Positions 47,220-57,006 of a DNA stretch of 64,000 nucleotides are shown piece after piece (within the stretch, counting starts at the first letter, position 1; each line of letters opens with the position of its first letter). Source of the DNA: Paracidovorax wautersii (lineage in GTDB: Bacteria; Pseudomonadota; Gammaproteobacteria; Burkholderiales; Burkholderiaceae_C); contig WNDQ01000016.1 in the NCBI GenBank assembly GCA_009912175.1, positions 1 to 64,000 on the forward strand, given 5' to 3'. The position numbers were made by a program, and so were the translations under genes. The notes under the pieces are model-generated. The model was not told the origin of the DNA. It did not search any database and saw nothing but the letters and a program-made list of their open reading frames with translations.

Positions 47220-48341
47220 TTATTTGCCGGCCGATTCGCGCCACTGCTTGATGAAGGCCAGGCGCTTGTTCTGCTCCAGGTAGTCGAGCAGCGACTCGTC
47301 GACCGGAATCGGGTGCAGCGCCTTGCCCAGCTTCTTGGTCATGCCGTCGACGTCGTTGTCGCCTTCGATGTCATTGCGCACCGACACCAGCTCGGCCTGG
47401 TGCGCGATCACTTCCTGGCCGCGCTTGGACAGCAGGTAGTCCAGCCACAGCTTGGCCGCGTTGGGGTTCTTGGCCCGGCGGCTGATGAAGGCCACACGCG
47501 AGAGCACCAGCGCGTGGTCCGTCGGATAGGCGATACCCAGCGAAGGGTCTTTCTTGGCCTTGGCCTCGGCGTAGGGGCCCAGGATGTTGTAGCCCAGCAG
47601 GTTCTCGCCCGAGGAAACCCGCTCGAGCATGGTGCCGGTCGAGGACTGCACCAGCACGCCGGCCGCGCCCACGGCCTTGATGAAGTCCCAGTACTTGGGA
47701 TCGACCTTGGCATCCTGCGCGGCCAGCATGAAGCCCACGGCCGACTTCTCGATGTCGTAGCTGGTCACCTTGCCCTTGTACTTGGGGTCGGCCACCAGCT
47801 TGGCGAAGGCTTCGTGCGTACGCGGCACCTCGGCCTCGCTCACCAGGCGTTTGTTGTAGACAAAGACGGCCGGCTCGAACGTCGTGCCATAAGCCTTGTT
47901 CTGCCACGACGCCCAGTCCGGCAGCTTGGCGCGCTCGGGGCTGTCGTACTGCAGCGCGAACTGCTTGGCCAGCTTCAGCGCCGAGTCCATGGACGAGTTC
48001 CACACCGTGTCGCCGCTGTTGCCGCCGGCGGCCTGCTCGCTCAGGTAGCGGTTGTAGAGCTCGGTGCTGTTCATGTCGTTGTATTCGACCTGGATCCAGG
48101 GGTAGAGCGCCTGGAAGTCCTTGACCAGCGGGTCGGCCGCCTTGCTGTCGGTGGTCGAATACACCACCAGGCGGGCTTCCTTCTTGGAGCCGTCGATCAC
48201 CTGCGCATAGCTGGCCGGGTAGCCGGCCGGCGCCTGGGCCTGGGCTGCGCCCGCCACCGCGGCCAGTGCGGCGACCGTGGCCACGCGCCGCCACAGCCGG
48301 CCGAGCGTCGCGCGATTACTGCTGCTGTTGTTGCCGTGCAT
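47220..48341 (-). CDS. Periplasmic substrate-binding protein of the AfuA/FbpA (extracellular type 1) group
   Basis: A 373-aa receptor with a Sec signal ('VATVAALAAVAGAAQAQ'). The lobe pattern is 'ARLVVYSTTDSKAADPLVKD' at the N-terminus, 'GDTVWNSSMDSALKLAKQF' and 'SSGENLLGYNILGPYAEAKA'. It lacks the paired tyrosines that FbpA-type ferric receptors use, so Fe3+ is not clearly the ligand. A segment 'YPTDHALVLSRVAFISRR' recalls AfuA-type hexose-phosphate receptors (from memory). The start at 48341 is chosen for the GGAG in 'cacaggagacagga' before it; an ATG at 48359 is also in frame. An 11-bp-spaced direct repeat lies upstream, next to the two-component genes. Confidence 0.9.
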   Translation of the reverse strand: MHGNNSSSNRATLGRLWRRVATVAALAAVAGAAQAQAPAGYPASYAQVIDGSKKEARLVVYSTTDSKAADPLVKDFQALYPWIQVEYNDMNSTELYNRYLSEQAAGGNSGDTVWNSSMDSALKLAKQFALQYDSPERAKLPDWASWQNKAYGTTFEPAVFVYNKRLVSEAEVPRTHEAFAKLVADPKYKGKVTSYDIEKSAVGFMLAAQDAKVDPKYWDFIKAVGAAGVLVQSSTGTMLERVSSGENLLGYNILGPYAEAKAKKDPSLGIAYPTDHALVLSRVAFISRRAKNPNAAKLWLDYLLSKRGQEVIAHQAELVSVRNDIEGDNDVDGMTKKLGKALHPIPVDESLLDYLEQNKRLAFIKQWRESAGK

Positions 48342-48413
48342 TCCTGTCTCCTGTGTCATGGTTGTCGGGTCGCCGCAGTCGCAGCACGCCCGGCAGCCAG
48401 TCTAGGAAGACGC

Positions 48414-48431
48414 TCTTTCAAAGTTCTTTCA
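48414..48431. promoter_or_regulatory. OmpR-family direct-repeat site upstream of the receptor gene
   Basis: TCTTTCA repeats directly at 48414-48420 and 48425-48431, an 11-base period, as bound by tandem OmpR/PhoB-type regulators. It lies 73 bases before the receptor start and 56 bases after the histidine kinase stop. The neighbouring response regulator is of that family. The site is AT-rich compared with its surroundings. Confidence 0.55.
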
Positions 48432-48486
48432 TTCGCACGCCTTTGGTCCCGTTTACGGGTTAACACCGAAGAAAAGCCCGCAACAC

Positions 48487-50001
48487 TCAGCCCAGCAGCG
48501 GCAGCCGCAGATAGGCGCACACGCCCTGTGCGGGGCTGGGGCCCAGCCACACTTCGCCGCCGTAGCGCTGCGCGAGGCTGCGCGAAATGGCCAGCCCCAG
48601 CCCGCTGCCGCCGGGCGTGCCGCTGCCGCGCACGAAGTGGCCAAAAAGCCGGTCGCGCAGGTCGGGCGCGATGCCCGGCCCGTTGTCCTGCACGGTCACC
48701 AGGGCCCAGGCCGCGGCCGCGTCCTGCGCGCGCGGCACCTGCACCTCGCAGCCCACGGTGATGGTGCCGCCGGGCTGCGTGTAGGCGATGGCGTTGTGGA
48801 CCAGGTTGGCCATCGCCTCGCGCACAAAGGCCGCGTTGCCGCGCACGCGCAGCCCCTCGGCCGCGCCGATCCAGCCCAGGTCCTGGCCGCGTGCGTGCGC
48901 CAGCGGCAGCTCGTCGATCATCACCTGCTGGGCGCAGGCGGCCAGGTCAAAGGTCTCCAGCGGCTCGTGCTGGTCCTGATGCTGGGCGCGCGCCAGCAGC
49001 AGCAGTTGCGCGGTCAGCCGGTGGGCCTGCTGCAACTGGGCGACCATGGCGCGCAGGCTTTCCTGCACACGCGCCAGGTCGGATTCGCGCAGGGCGTACT
49101 CGGCCTGCGTCAGCAGCACGGCCAGCGGCGTGCGCAACTGGTGCGAGGCGCCGTCCAGAAACCGCGTCTGTTCATCCAGCAGCCGCTGGTGCTGCTCGAC
49201 GTGGTGGTTGATGGCCAACACCAGCGGCCGCACTTCGGCCGGCACCGCCTGCGGCGCCAGCGGCCGCAGGTCGCGCGGGCCACGCGCCAGCACCTGCCGG
49301 CGCAGGCTGGCCAGCGGCCGCAGCGCCCAGCTCACAGCCAGCCACAGCAGCAGACTGGCCACAACGGTGACCAGCAGGCCGCGCCACAGCGTGCCCTGCC
49401 ACAGCGCGCGCAGCAGGTCGCGCCGCTCGCCCGTGGTCTCGGCCACCCGCAGCGTCACGCTGGCCACGCCAGGCTCCTGCGTGGGCACGCACAGGGCGCC
49501 GATGCGCACCGGCTCGGTCGCCAGCACGCCGTCGTAGAACACCGGCACGTCGGGCGGCAGCGCGCCGGGCGCGGCCGGGATGCCCGACTGCCCCGCCAGC
49601 AGGCGCTCGTTCGCGTCCGTCCAGCCACAGGGCCGCGCGCTGGCCGTCATGCTGAAGTACACGCCCGAACCCGCCGTCTCGGTCAGCGCGTGCAACAAGG
49701 CGTCGGTGGCGCCCGGCTGCTGCCCGCTGCCGGCCGCGGCGGCGGCCTCCTGCCGCAACAGCAGCGCCACCATGCGCAGCGAGCGGTCGTAGGCCTGATC
49801 GGTGGCACGCTGCATGGTCTTGTAGTCGGCCAACTGGTCGGCGTTGATGAGCAGCGCCAGCCCCGGCAGCATCAGCACCAGCAGCGCGCCCTTGATGGAG
49901 ATGCGGTGCGGACTGGCCAGCCAGCGGCGCGCGCGCGACCCCATCGCCCGCAGGCCGACCGGGCGCCGGCCGCCCTCAGGCTTCGGGCGCGGGCTGGCCA
50001 T
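48487..50001 (-). CDS. Sensor histidine kinase, TctE/QseC type
   Basis: The membrane kinase (about 504 aa from 50001) has a TM near residues 35-55 ('ISIKGALLVLMLPGLALL'), a periplasmic domain and a second TM ('LLVTVVASLLLWLAVSWALRP'). The H-box is 'RFLDGASHQLRTPLAVLLTQ', the N-box 'NLVHNAIAYTQPGG', G1 'VQDNGPGIAPDL' and G2 'GGSGLGLAISRS'. It overlaps the response regulator 3' end by about 26 bases. An in-frame Met at 49944 is an alternative start. It probably senses the substrate of the adjoining ABC importer. Confidence 0.9.
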   Translation of the reverse strand: MASPRPKPEGGRRPVGLRAMGSRARRWLASPHRISIKGALLVLMLPGLALLINADQLADYKTMQRATDQAYDRSLRMVALLLRQEAAAAAGSGQQPGATDALLHALTETAGSGVYFSMTASARPCGWTDANERLLAGQSGIPAAPGALPPDVPVFYDGVLATEPVRIGALCVPTQEPGVASVTLRVAETTGERRDLLRALWQGTLWRGLLVTVVASLLLWLAVSWALRPLASLRRQVLARGPRDLRPLAPQAVPAEVRPLVLAINHHVEQHQRLLDEQTRFLDGASHQLRTPLAVLLTQAEYALRESDLARVQESLRAMVAQLQQAHRLTAQLLLLARAQHQDQHEPLETFDLAACAQQVMIDELPLAHARGQDLGWIGAAEGLRVRGNAAFVREAMANLVHNAIAYTQPGGTITVGCEVQVPRAQDAAAAWALVTVQDNGPGIAPDLRDRLFGHFVRGSGTPGGSGLGLAISRSLAQRYGGEVWLGPSPAQGVCAYLRLPLLG

Positions 50002-50668
50002 CGCCGGCGGCCTTGAGCATGTAGCCGACGCCGCGCACGGTGACCACCTCGACACCGCGGGCGGCCAGCTTCTTGCGCAGGCGGTGCAGCACCACGTCGA
50101 CCGCGTCGGCCTGGGCCTCGCTGTCGGCGTCGAACACCAGGTCAAACAACTGGGCCTTGCTCACAGGCCGGCTGCCACGGCGCACCAGCGCCGACAGGGC
50201 CGCATGCTCGCGCGGGGTGAGCGGCAGCGGCTCGCCGCCCAGCCAGAACGCGCGCGTGGCCACGTCGAAGGACAGCGGGCCGACCTGCAGGCGCGGCTGG
50301 TCCTTGCCCTGGCTGCGGCGGATCAGCGCGAACAGGCGCGCTTCCAGCTCGGCCAGCGCAAAGGGCTTGGCCAGGAAGTCATCGGCGCCCTGCTGCAGGC
50401 CGCGCACGCGGTCCTCGAGCGCGCCCTGGGCGGTCAGCATCAGCACGGGCGTGCGGTCGTCGCGCGCACGCATGCCCGCCAGCACCGCAAAACCGTCCTT
50501 GCCCGGCAGTTGCACGTCGAGCACGACGGCGTCGTACTCATGCGTCTTGAGAAAACGTTCGGCCACCAGGCCGTCCTGTGCCAGTTCGACCAGGAAACGG
50601 CTCTGCCCCAGCGCCCGCGCCAGCCAGGCCGCCAGTTCTGCCTCGTCTTCGACCAGCAGGATTTTCAT
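49976..50668 (-). CDS. OmpR-family response regulator (TctD/QseB type)
   Basis: The 230-aa regulator has an N-terminal receiver ('MKILLVEDEAELAAWLARAL', phospho-Asp in 'VVLDVQLPGKDGFAVL') and a C-terminal winged helix ending in 'LHRLRKKLAARGVEVVTVRGVGYM'. With the coupled kinase it forms a TctDE-like pair. The most likely target is the direct repeat in front of the importer receptor gene just downstream. It is preceded by a strong hairpin. Confidence 0.92.
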   Translation of the reverse strand: MKILLVEDEAELAAWLARALGQSRFLVELAQDGLVAERFLKTHEYDAVVLDVQLPGKDGFAVLAGMRARDDRTPVLMLTAQGALEDRVRGLQQGADDFLAKPFALAELEARLFALIRRSQGKDQPRLQVGPLSFDVATRAFWLGGEPLPLTPREHAALSALVRRGSRPVSKAQLFDLVFDADSEAQADAVDVVLHRLRKKLAARGVEVVTVRGVGYMLKAAGDGQPAPEA

Positions 50669-50715
50669 AGGCGCGCATCATGCCACGCAGGGCCGCGCCG
50701 CCGTGGCGGGTCAAC

Positions 50716-50739
50716 CCGTGCCCCGGTATCGGGGCACGG
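50716..50739 (-). terminator. GC-rich hairpin between the M20 gene and the response regulator
   Basis: CCGTGCCCCG-GTAT-CGGGGCACGG is a perfect 10-bp stem with a 4-base loop, placed between the M20 stop (50750) and the response-regulator start (50668). It likely ends or attenuates transcription of the long peptide-importer operon before the two-component genes. No U-run follows on the minus strand, so it is not a textbook intrinsic terminator; RNA polymerase pausing or a rho-linked site is possible. Confidence 0.5.
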
Positions 50740-50749
50740 CATGGGCGCG

Positions 50750-51955
50750 TCAGGCCGCGCGCTGGAAAAACGCCTGCACCAGCCGCACCCAGTAGGTCGC
50801 GCCGATGGGCAGCAGCGCGTCGTTGAAGTCGTAGCTGGGGTTGTGCAGCTCGCACGGGCCCGGGCCGCGCTCGGGCGCACGGTGGTCGCCCAGGCCATTG
50901 CCCAGGAACAGGTAGCTGCCGGGCACGCTTTGCAGGAAGAAGGAAAAGTCCTCCGAGCCGCTCATCGGATGCACCTGGCGGTTGACCTTGGCCTGGCCGA
51001 AGGCGGCTTCGGCCACGTCGGCGGCGAAGGTGGTCTGCGCGGCGTGGTTGACCAGCGGCGGGTAGGCGCGGATGAATTTGAGTTCGCCCGTGGCGCCGTA
51101 GACCTGGGGCAGTGTGGTGGCCACGCGGCGCAGGTTGGCCTCCATCTGGTCGAGCACCTCGGTGGTGAAGGTGCGCACCGTGCCCTTGATGACCGCCTCA
51201 TCCGGGATGACGTTGTAGGCATCGCCCGCGTGCACCTGCGTGACCGACAGCACGGCCGTGTCGAAGGCCGACTTGTTGCGCGAAATCAGCGTCTGCAGCA
51301 CGCCGATCATCTCGGCCGCGATCACGATCGGGTCCACCGCCTTCTCGGGCGTGGCCGCGTGGCCGCCCGTGCCCTTGATGACGATGTCGAAGCGGTTGCT
51401 CGACGCCATCATGGGCCCGGCACAAAAACCGAACTGGCCGACCGGGATGCCGGGCATGTTGTGGATGCCGTAGACCTCGTCGCAAGGGAATTTCTCGAAC
51501 AGGCCGTCGACCATCATGGCGCGCGCGCCGGCGTTGCCGCCCTCTTCGGCCGGCTGGAAGATGAAGTTGACGGTGCCGTCGAAGTCGCGGTGCTGCGCCA
51601 GGTACTGGGCCGCGCCCAGCAGCATGGTGGTGTGGCCGTCGTGGCCGCAGCCGTGCATACGCCCCGGGTTGGTCGAGGCGTGGGCGAAGCGGTTGTATTC
51701 GGGCATGGGCAGCGCGTCCATGTCGGCGCGCAGGCCGATGGCGCGGCCGCTGTCGCCGCCGGTGCCGCGCAACACGCCAACCAGGCCGGTCTTGCCCAGG
51801 CCCCGGTGCACCTCGATGCCCCACTGGCCCAGCAACTCGGCCACGCGGGCGGAGGTGCGCACCTCTTCGAACGCGATTTCGGGGTGGGCGTGAAAGTCGT
51901 GGCGGATGGCTTCGAGCGCCGTTTTTTCGGTGGCGATTTCCTGAAGGATGGTCAT
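50750..51955 (-). CDS. M20-family amidohydrolase (hippurate hydrolase/N-acyl amino acid deacylase type)
   Basis: The 401-aa metallo-amidohydrolase has 'IGLRADMDALPM', 'HGCGHDGHTTMLLGAAQYL', 'FQPAEEGGNAGARAMM' and 'SGSEDFSFFLQSVPGSYLFLG' (metal and catalytic residues). M20D members cleave N-acyl or N-benzoyl amino acids and related amides. The start at 51955 overlaps the N-formylglutamate-family stop (ATGA), so it is coupled to the peptide importer operon. It is the last gene of the operon and probably processes an imported N-acylated amino acid or peptide. It is cytoplasmic, without a signal peptide. Confidence 0.9.
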   Translation of the reverse strand: MTILQEIATEKTALEAIRHDFHAHPEIAFEEVRTSARVAELLGQWGIEVHRGLGKTGLVGVLRGTGGDSGRAIGLRADMDALPMPEYNRFAHASTNPGRMHGCGHDGHTTMLLGAAQYLAQHRDFDGTVNFIFQPAEEGGNAGARAMMVDGLFEKFPCDEVYGIHNMPGIPVGQFGFCAGPMMASSNRFDIVIKGTGGHAATPEKAVDPIVIAAEMIGVLQTLISRNKSAFDTAVLSVTQVHAGDAYNVIPDEAVIKGTVRTFTTEVLDQMEANLRRVATTLPQVYGATGELKFIRAYPPLVNHAAQTTFAADVAEAAFGQAKVNRQVHPMSGSEDFSFFLQSVPGSYLFLGNGLGDHRAPERGPGPCELHNPSYDFNDALLPIGATYWVRLVQAFFQRAA

Positions 51956-52838
51956 GCAATTTGCTCCTGAATGTAGCGGGCGATGTCGCGTGAGACATCG
52001 CCCAGATCGGCCTGCAGGGACGCGAAGCCGCTGCTGCGTTCGCGCGTCAGCTCGTCCATGTAGAGGCCCCGGTGAATTTCGACCTGAATGCTGTGGCGAT
52101 TTTCCGCCGGCCGGCCCAGCCGGGCAATCAGCGCCACGCCCTTGAACGGGTCGTTGATCGCCACGCTGTAGCCGCGCTGGCGCAGCGCGTCGGCCACGAC
52201 CTGCAGAAACTCGGGCGAGCATGTCGTGCCGTCGCGGTCGCCCAGTACGAAGTCGGCCAGCGGACGGTCGGACTGGATCTTCAGCCCCTCGTACGAATTG
52301 GCGGGCATGGAATGCAGGTTCAGGTGCCACACCGCGCCGAAACGCGCGTACAACGATTCGATCTGCTCACGCATGGCCGCATGGTAGGGCGCGTGGTAGG
52401 TGGCGATGCGTGCCTGCACCTCGGCGGGCGCCAGCTGCCGTTGGTAGATGGGCTGGCGCCCGTTCTGGCCCGATTCGCGCCAGATGAGGCCGATGCCCAG
52501 CCGCGTCTTTTCGGTCGGCCGCGCCACGCCCGGCCAGGGTGCCGAGAGCATGGACTCGTCGATGTCGTCGGCGTCGCGGTTGGGGTCGATGTAGCTGCGC
52601 GGGAACTCGGCGGCCAGCAAGGTCGCGCCCTGCGCGGGCAGGCTTTGCCAGAGTTCGTGCACGTGGGTGTCCTCACCCGCGCGCAACATCTCGAAGGGCA
52701 AGGCATGGCCGAAGTCGTCGGGGTACTTTGTGCCGCTGTGGGGCGAATCGGCCAGCAGCGGAATGGCCGGGCCCTGGGGCAGGCTCAGCGTGTAGGGCGC
52801 GAATGGTGTTCGGGCCTGGGGAAGGACGGCGGGATCGG

Positions 52839-52842
<4 letters not shown>
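51952..52842 (-). CDS. N-formylglutamate amidohydrolase family protein (HutG-like)
   Basis: The 296-aa protein has 'LLADSPHSGTKYPDDFGHAL', 'LAAEFPRSYIDPNRDADDID', 'NLHSMPANSYEGLKIQSD' and 'SIQVEIHRGLYMDE', which match the FGase family. The prototype hydrolyses N-formyl-L-glutamate to formate and glutamate in histidine breakdown. There are no hutHUI genes nearby; instead it is coupled by ATGA to the DppF-like ATPase upstream and to the M20 gene downstream. A role in removing formyl or other short acyl groups from imported compounds is inferred. Confidence 0.88.
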
Positions 52843-53927
<1,085 letters not shown>

Positions 53928-53943
53928 GCGAGGCGTCCTTCTC

Positions 53944-54957
53944 TCAAGCCATGGCGTGCCAGCAGCGCACCGCGCGGGCCGGGTCGGCGTTGGCTGGATG
54001 GCTCGACTGCGGCACCTCCAGGCACTGCTCGCTGGCGCGGCCGCAGCGCGGACGGAAAGCACAGCCGCGCGGCAGGTTCAGCAGCGACGGCGTCATGCCC
54101 GGGATCTGGCGCAGCGCGCTGCCGTGGGTTTCGCGCGTGGGGATGGAGTCGATCAGCCCGCGCGTGTAGGGATGCGACGGGTGGTGGATCACGTCGGCCG
54201 TCTTGCCGGTTTCGACGATGCGCCCCGCGTACATGACGGCGATGCGGTCGGCCAGGCCCGAGACCACCGCCAGGTCGTGCGTGATCCAGATCATGGCCGT
54301 GCCGGTTTCGCGGCAAAGCTTTTGCACCTCGTACAGGATCTGGGCCTGGATGGTCACGTCCAGCGCCGTCGTGGGCTCGTCGGCGATCAGCAGCTTGGGG
54401 CCGTTGAGCAGTGCAATGGCAATCGCCACGCGCTGGCGCATGCCGCCCGACAGCTGGTGCGGATAGGCCAGCAACCGCTCCTCGGGCGCCGGAATGCCGA
54501 CCTGGGCCAGCGCCTGGCGCGCCCGCTCGCGCGCGGCCGTGGCCGAGACCTTGCGGTCGTGCGCGAGGATGGTCTCGGTCATCTGCGTGTCGATGCGCAA
54601 CACCGGGTTGAGCGTCATCATCGGGTCCTGGAAGATCATGGCGATCTCGTTGCCGCGCAGATGGCGCAGCGCCGCCTCGTCCAGGCCTGCCAGGTCGCGC
54701 CCCTGGTAGCGGATGTGGCCGCCCACGATGCGGCCGGGCGCATCGATCAAGCCCATGATGGAAAAGCCCGTGATGCTTTTGCCCGAGCCGGACTCGCCGA
54801 CCAGGCCCAGCACCTCGCCGGCACCCACGCGCAGGTCGACGCCATCGACGGCCTTGACCACGCCGGCCCGCGTGAAGAAATGGGTCTGCAGGCCCTGCAC
54901 GTCGAGCACGGGGACGTCGCCAGGGGCGCAAGCAGCAGTGTGTATCGCTTGTTGCAT
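53944..54957 (-). CDS. Oligopeptide/dipeptide ABC transporter ATP-binding protein (DppD/OppD type)
   Basis: The 337-aa ATPase has Walker A '[17 protein letters not shown]', Q-loop '[16 protein letters not shown]', signature '[17 protein letters not shown]', Walker B '[18 protein letters not shown]' and a C-terminal Cys cluster '[17 protein letters not shown]'. It is the first ATPase of the importer, 17 bases after the DppC-like permease and 16 bases before the DppF-like one. It sits in the same operon as the FGase and M20 enzymes. Confidence 0.93.
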   Translation of the reverse strand: MQQAIHTAACAPGDVPVLDVQGLQTHFFTRAGVVKAVDGVDLRVGAGEVLGLVGESGSGKSITGFSIMGLIDAPGRIVGGHIRYQGRDLAGLDEAALRHLRGNEIAMIFQDPMMTLNPVLRIDTQMTETILAHDRKVSATAARERARQALAQVGIPAPEERLLAYPHQLSGGMRQRVAIAIALLNGPKLLIADEPTTALDVTIQAQILYEVQKLCRETGTAMIWITHDLAVVSGLADRIAVMYAGRIVETGKTADVIHHPSHPYTRGLIDSIPTRETHGSALRQIPGMTPSLLNLPRGCAFRPRCGRASEQCLEVPQSSHPANADPARAVRCWHAMA

Positions 54958-54974
54958 GGTTGCCGCGCACCCGG

Positions 54975-55916
54975 TCAGTGCACGTTGTGCGGGTTGAGCA
55001 CGTCGCGCAGGTGGTCGCCCACCAGGTTCAGGCCGATGATGGTCAGCGCCAGCGCGATGCCGGGGAAGAAGGAAATCCAGTACGAACCCGAGAGCAGGAA
55101 CTCGAAGCCGTTGGCGATCAGCATGCCCAGCGAGGGCTCGGTCACCGGCACGCCCACGCCCAGAAAGGACAGCGTGGACTCCAGCGCAATGGCGTGCGCC
55201 AGGTCGATGGTGGCGATCACGATGAGCGGCGGCATGCAGTTGGGCAGCATGTGACGCAGCATGACGCGTGTCGATGACAGTCCCATGCAGCGCGCCGCCT
55301 CCACGTATTCCTTGGCACGCTCGACCAGCGCCGCGCCGCGCGCCGCCCGCGCGAAGTAGGCCCACTGCACGATGATGAGCGCGATGATCACCTTGTCCAC
55401 GCCCTTGCCCAGCGCGGCCAGCAGCACCAGCGCGACCAGGATGGAGGGCAGCGAAAGCTGGATGTCGACGATGCGCATGAGCACCGCGTCGACCCAGCCG
55501 CCGAAGTAGGCGGCCATCAGCCCCACGAAGGCGCCGATGGCCAGCGCCGCCACCACCGACACGCCGCCCACGACCAGGCTGGTGCGCATGCCGTAGAAGA
55601 TGGCCGACAGCAGGTCGCGCGCCTGCCCGTCCGTGCCCAGCCAGTAGGTCATGGTGCCGTCGGCGTTGGCGCTGCCCGGCGGCAGCTTGGAGTCGAAGAT
55701 GTCCAGATTGCCGATGTCGTAGGGGTTCTGCGGCGCGATCCAGGGCGCCAGCACCGCCACCCCGATGGCCAGCAGCAGCAGGACCAAGCCCAGCACGGCG
55801 AGCCGGCTCGCGAAGAAGTCCTTGCACACGCGCTGCAGCGGTGTCTCGGCGCGGGGCGCGCGTGGGACCGGGGCGGCGTCGTGGCTAGGCGCGGAAGAAG
55901 TCGGAACACTGCTCAT
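54975..55916 (-). CDS. Peptide ABC transporter permease (DppC/OppC type)
   Basis: The 313-aa protein has an N-terminal cytoplasmic segment, a first TM ('LAVLGLVLLLLAIGVAVLAP'), about six TM segments and the EAA-like loop 'YVEAARCMGLSSTRVMLRHMLPN'. The periplasmic loop carries the usual OppC 'YWLGTDGQARDLLSAIFYG' signature. Its start overlaps the DppB-like stop (ATGA), so the two permeases are translationally coupled. Confidence 0.93.
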   Translation of the reverse strand: MSSVPTSSAPSHDAAPVPRAPRAETPLQRVCKDFFASRLAVLGLVLLLLAIGVAVLAPWIAPQNPYDIGNLDIFDSKLPPGSANADGTMTYWLGTDGQARDLLSAIFYGMRTSLVVGGVSVVAALAIGAFVGLMAAYFGGWVDAVLMRIVDIQLSLPSILVALVLLAALGKGVDKVIIALIIVQWAYFARAARGAALVERAKEYVEAARCMGLSSTRVMLRHMLPNCMPPLIVIATIDLAHAIALESTLSFLGVGVPVTEPSLGMLIANGFEFLLSGSYWISFFPGIALALTIIGLNLVGDHLRDVLNPHNVH

Positions 55917-56890
55917 GCCTTGGCTCCTTGCAGGCGCACGCGCGGGTCGAGCACCGAATAAAGAATGTCCACCAGCAGGTTGAGCATCACCAGGAAGAAC
56001 ACGATCAGCATCAGGTAGGCCACGACCACCGGGCGGCCCAGCGTGATGATGGAATCGAGCAGCAGCTTGCCCATACCGGGCCAGGCGAAGATGGTTTCGG
56101 TGACCACGGCGAAGGCCACCACGTGGCCGAACTCCAGCCCGCTGATGGTGACGATGGGGATCATGATGTTCTTGAGCAGGTGCACGCGCAGGATACGGCT
56201 CCAGGCCAGGCCCTTGGCGCGCGCGAACTTGATGTAGTCCATGGGCAGAGCCTCGCTCGTGGCCGCGCGTGTGACGCGGATGATCAGCGCTGCCTTGGTC
56301 AGGCCGATGGTGACGGCCGGCAGCACGATCTTCTGCAGCCCGTCGAGCGTGAACACGCTCAACGCCAGCGGCCCGATCGTCACCGTCTGCCCGCGCCCGC
56401 CGGCCGGCAGCCAGCCCAGGTACACGGCGAACACCATGATGAGCATCAGCCCGACCCAGAAGTTGGGCAGCGACAGGCCCAGCACCGAGCCCGTCATCAC
56501 CGCGCGCGAGCTGACCGCCTGGGGTTTGAGGCCCGCCCAGATGCCCAGCGGCACGCCCACCAGCAGCGCCAGCAGCATGGCCGACACGGCCAGCTCCAGC
56601 GTGGCGGGCATGCGCTCCAGGATGAGCGACATGGCCGGCTGACCGGTCAGAAAACTCTTGCCGAAGTCGAACTGCACCGCGTGCGCGATGAAGGTGAAGT
56701 ACTGCGTCCACAGCGGCTGGTCCAGGCCGAAGGACGCGCGGATGGCCTCGCGCTCAAGCTCGGTGGCCTCTGGGCTGGCCATCATGGAGACCGGGTCGCC
56801 GACGACGAACAGGCCGACGAAGACCAGGCCCGACATCACGACCATGACCAGCAGGGCCTGGAGCACGCGGCGGATGATGAATGCAAGCAT
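55913..56890 (-). CDS. Peptide ABC transporter permease (DppB/OppB type)
   Basis: The 325-aa permease begins 'MLAFIIRRVLQALLVMVVMS', the OppB opening, and has about six TM segments. The EAA loop is 'DYIKFARAKGLAWSRILRVHLLKN'. The Met at 56890 is chosen; an earlier codon at 56908 is weaker. It is preceded by two hairpins in the gap after the receptor gene. Confidence 0.93.
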   Translation of the reverse strand: MLAFIIRRVLQALLVMVVMSGLVFVGLFVVGDPVSMMASPEATELEREAIRASFGLDQPLWTQYFTFIAHAVQFDFGKSFLTGQPAMSLILERMPATLELAVSAMLLALLVGVPLGIWAGLKPQAVSSRAVMTGSVLGLSLPNFWVGLMLIMVFAVYLGWLPAGGRGQTVTIGPLALSVFTLDGLQKIVLPAVTIGLTKAALIIRVTRAATSEALPMDYIKFARAKGLAWSRILRVHLLKNIMIPIVTISGLEFGHVVAFAVVTETIFAWPGMGKLLLDSIITLGRPVVVAYLMLIVFFLVMLNLLVDILYSVLDPRVRLQGAKA

Positions 56891-56944
56891 GTGGGGAAAT
56901 AGTGGCAATCAGGAAAACCCGGCGCGCCGCCGCCTGCGGCAAAC

Positions 56945-56995
56945 CGGCCCCCCCGCACATGGCGGGGGCCGAATCGCCCGGCGAGTCCGCCGGGC
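56945..56995 (-). terminator. Twin GC-rich hairpins after the peptide-receptor gene
   Basis: Two stem-loops lie between the receptor stop (57007) and the DppB start. GCCCGGCG-AGTC-CGCCGGGC (56976-56995) has an 8-bp perfect stem. CGGCCCCC...GGGGGCCG (56945-56971) has an 8-bp stem with an 11-base loop. No U-run follows. Such 3' hairpins usually protect receptor mRNA or reduce read-through, giving more receptor than permease. Intrinsic termination is less likely. Confidence 0.5.
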
Positions 56996-57006
56996 GCCCG
57001 TGCGGC

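Noticed and set aside
49844-51970. 708-codon plus-strand ORF over the two-component and M20 genes
   Set aside because: The translation is GC-composition noise opposite three well-supported genes on the minus strand.
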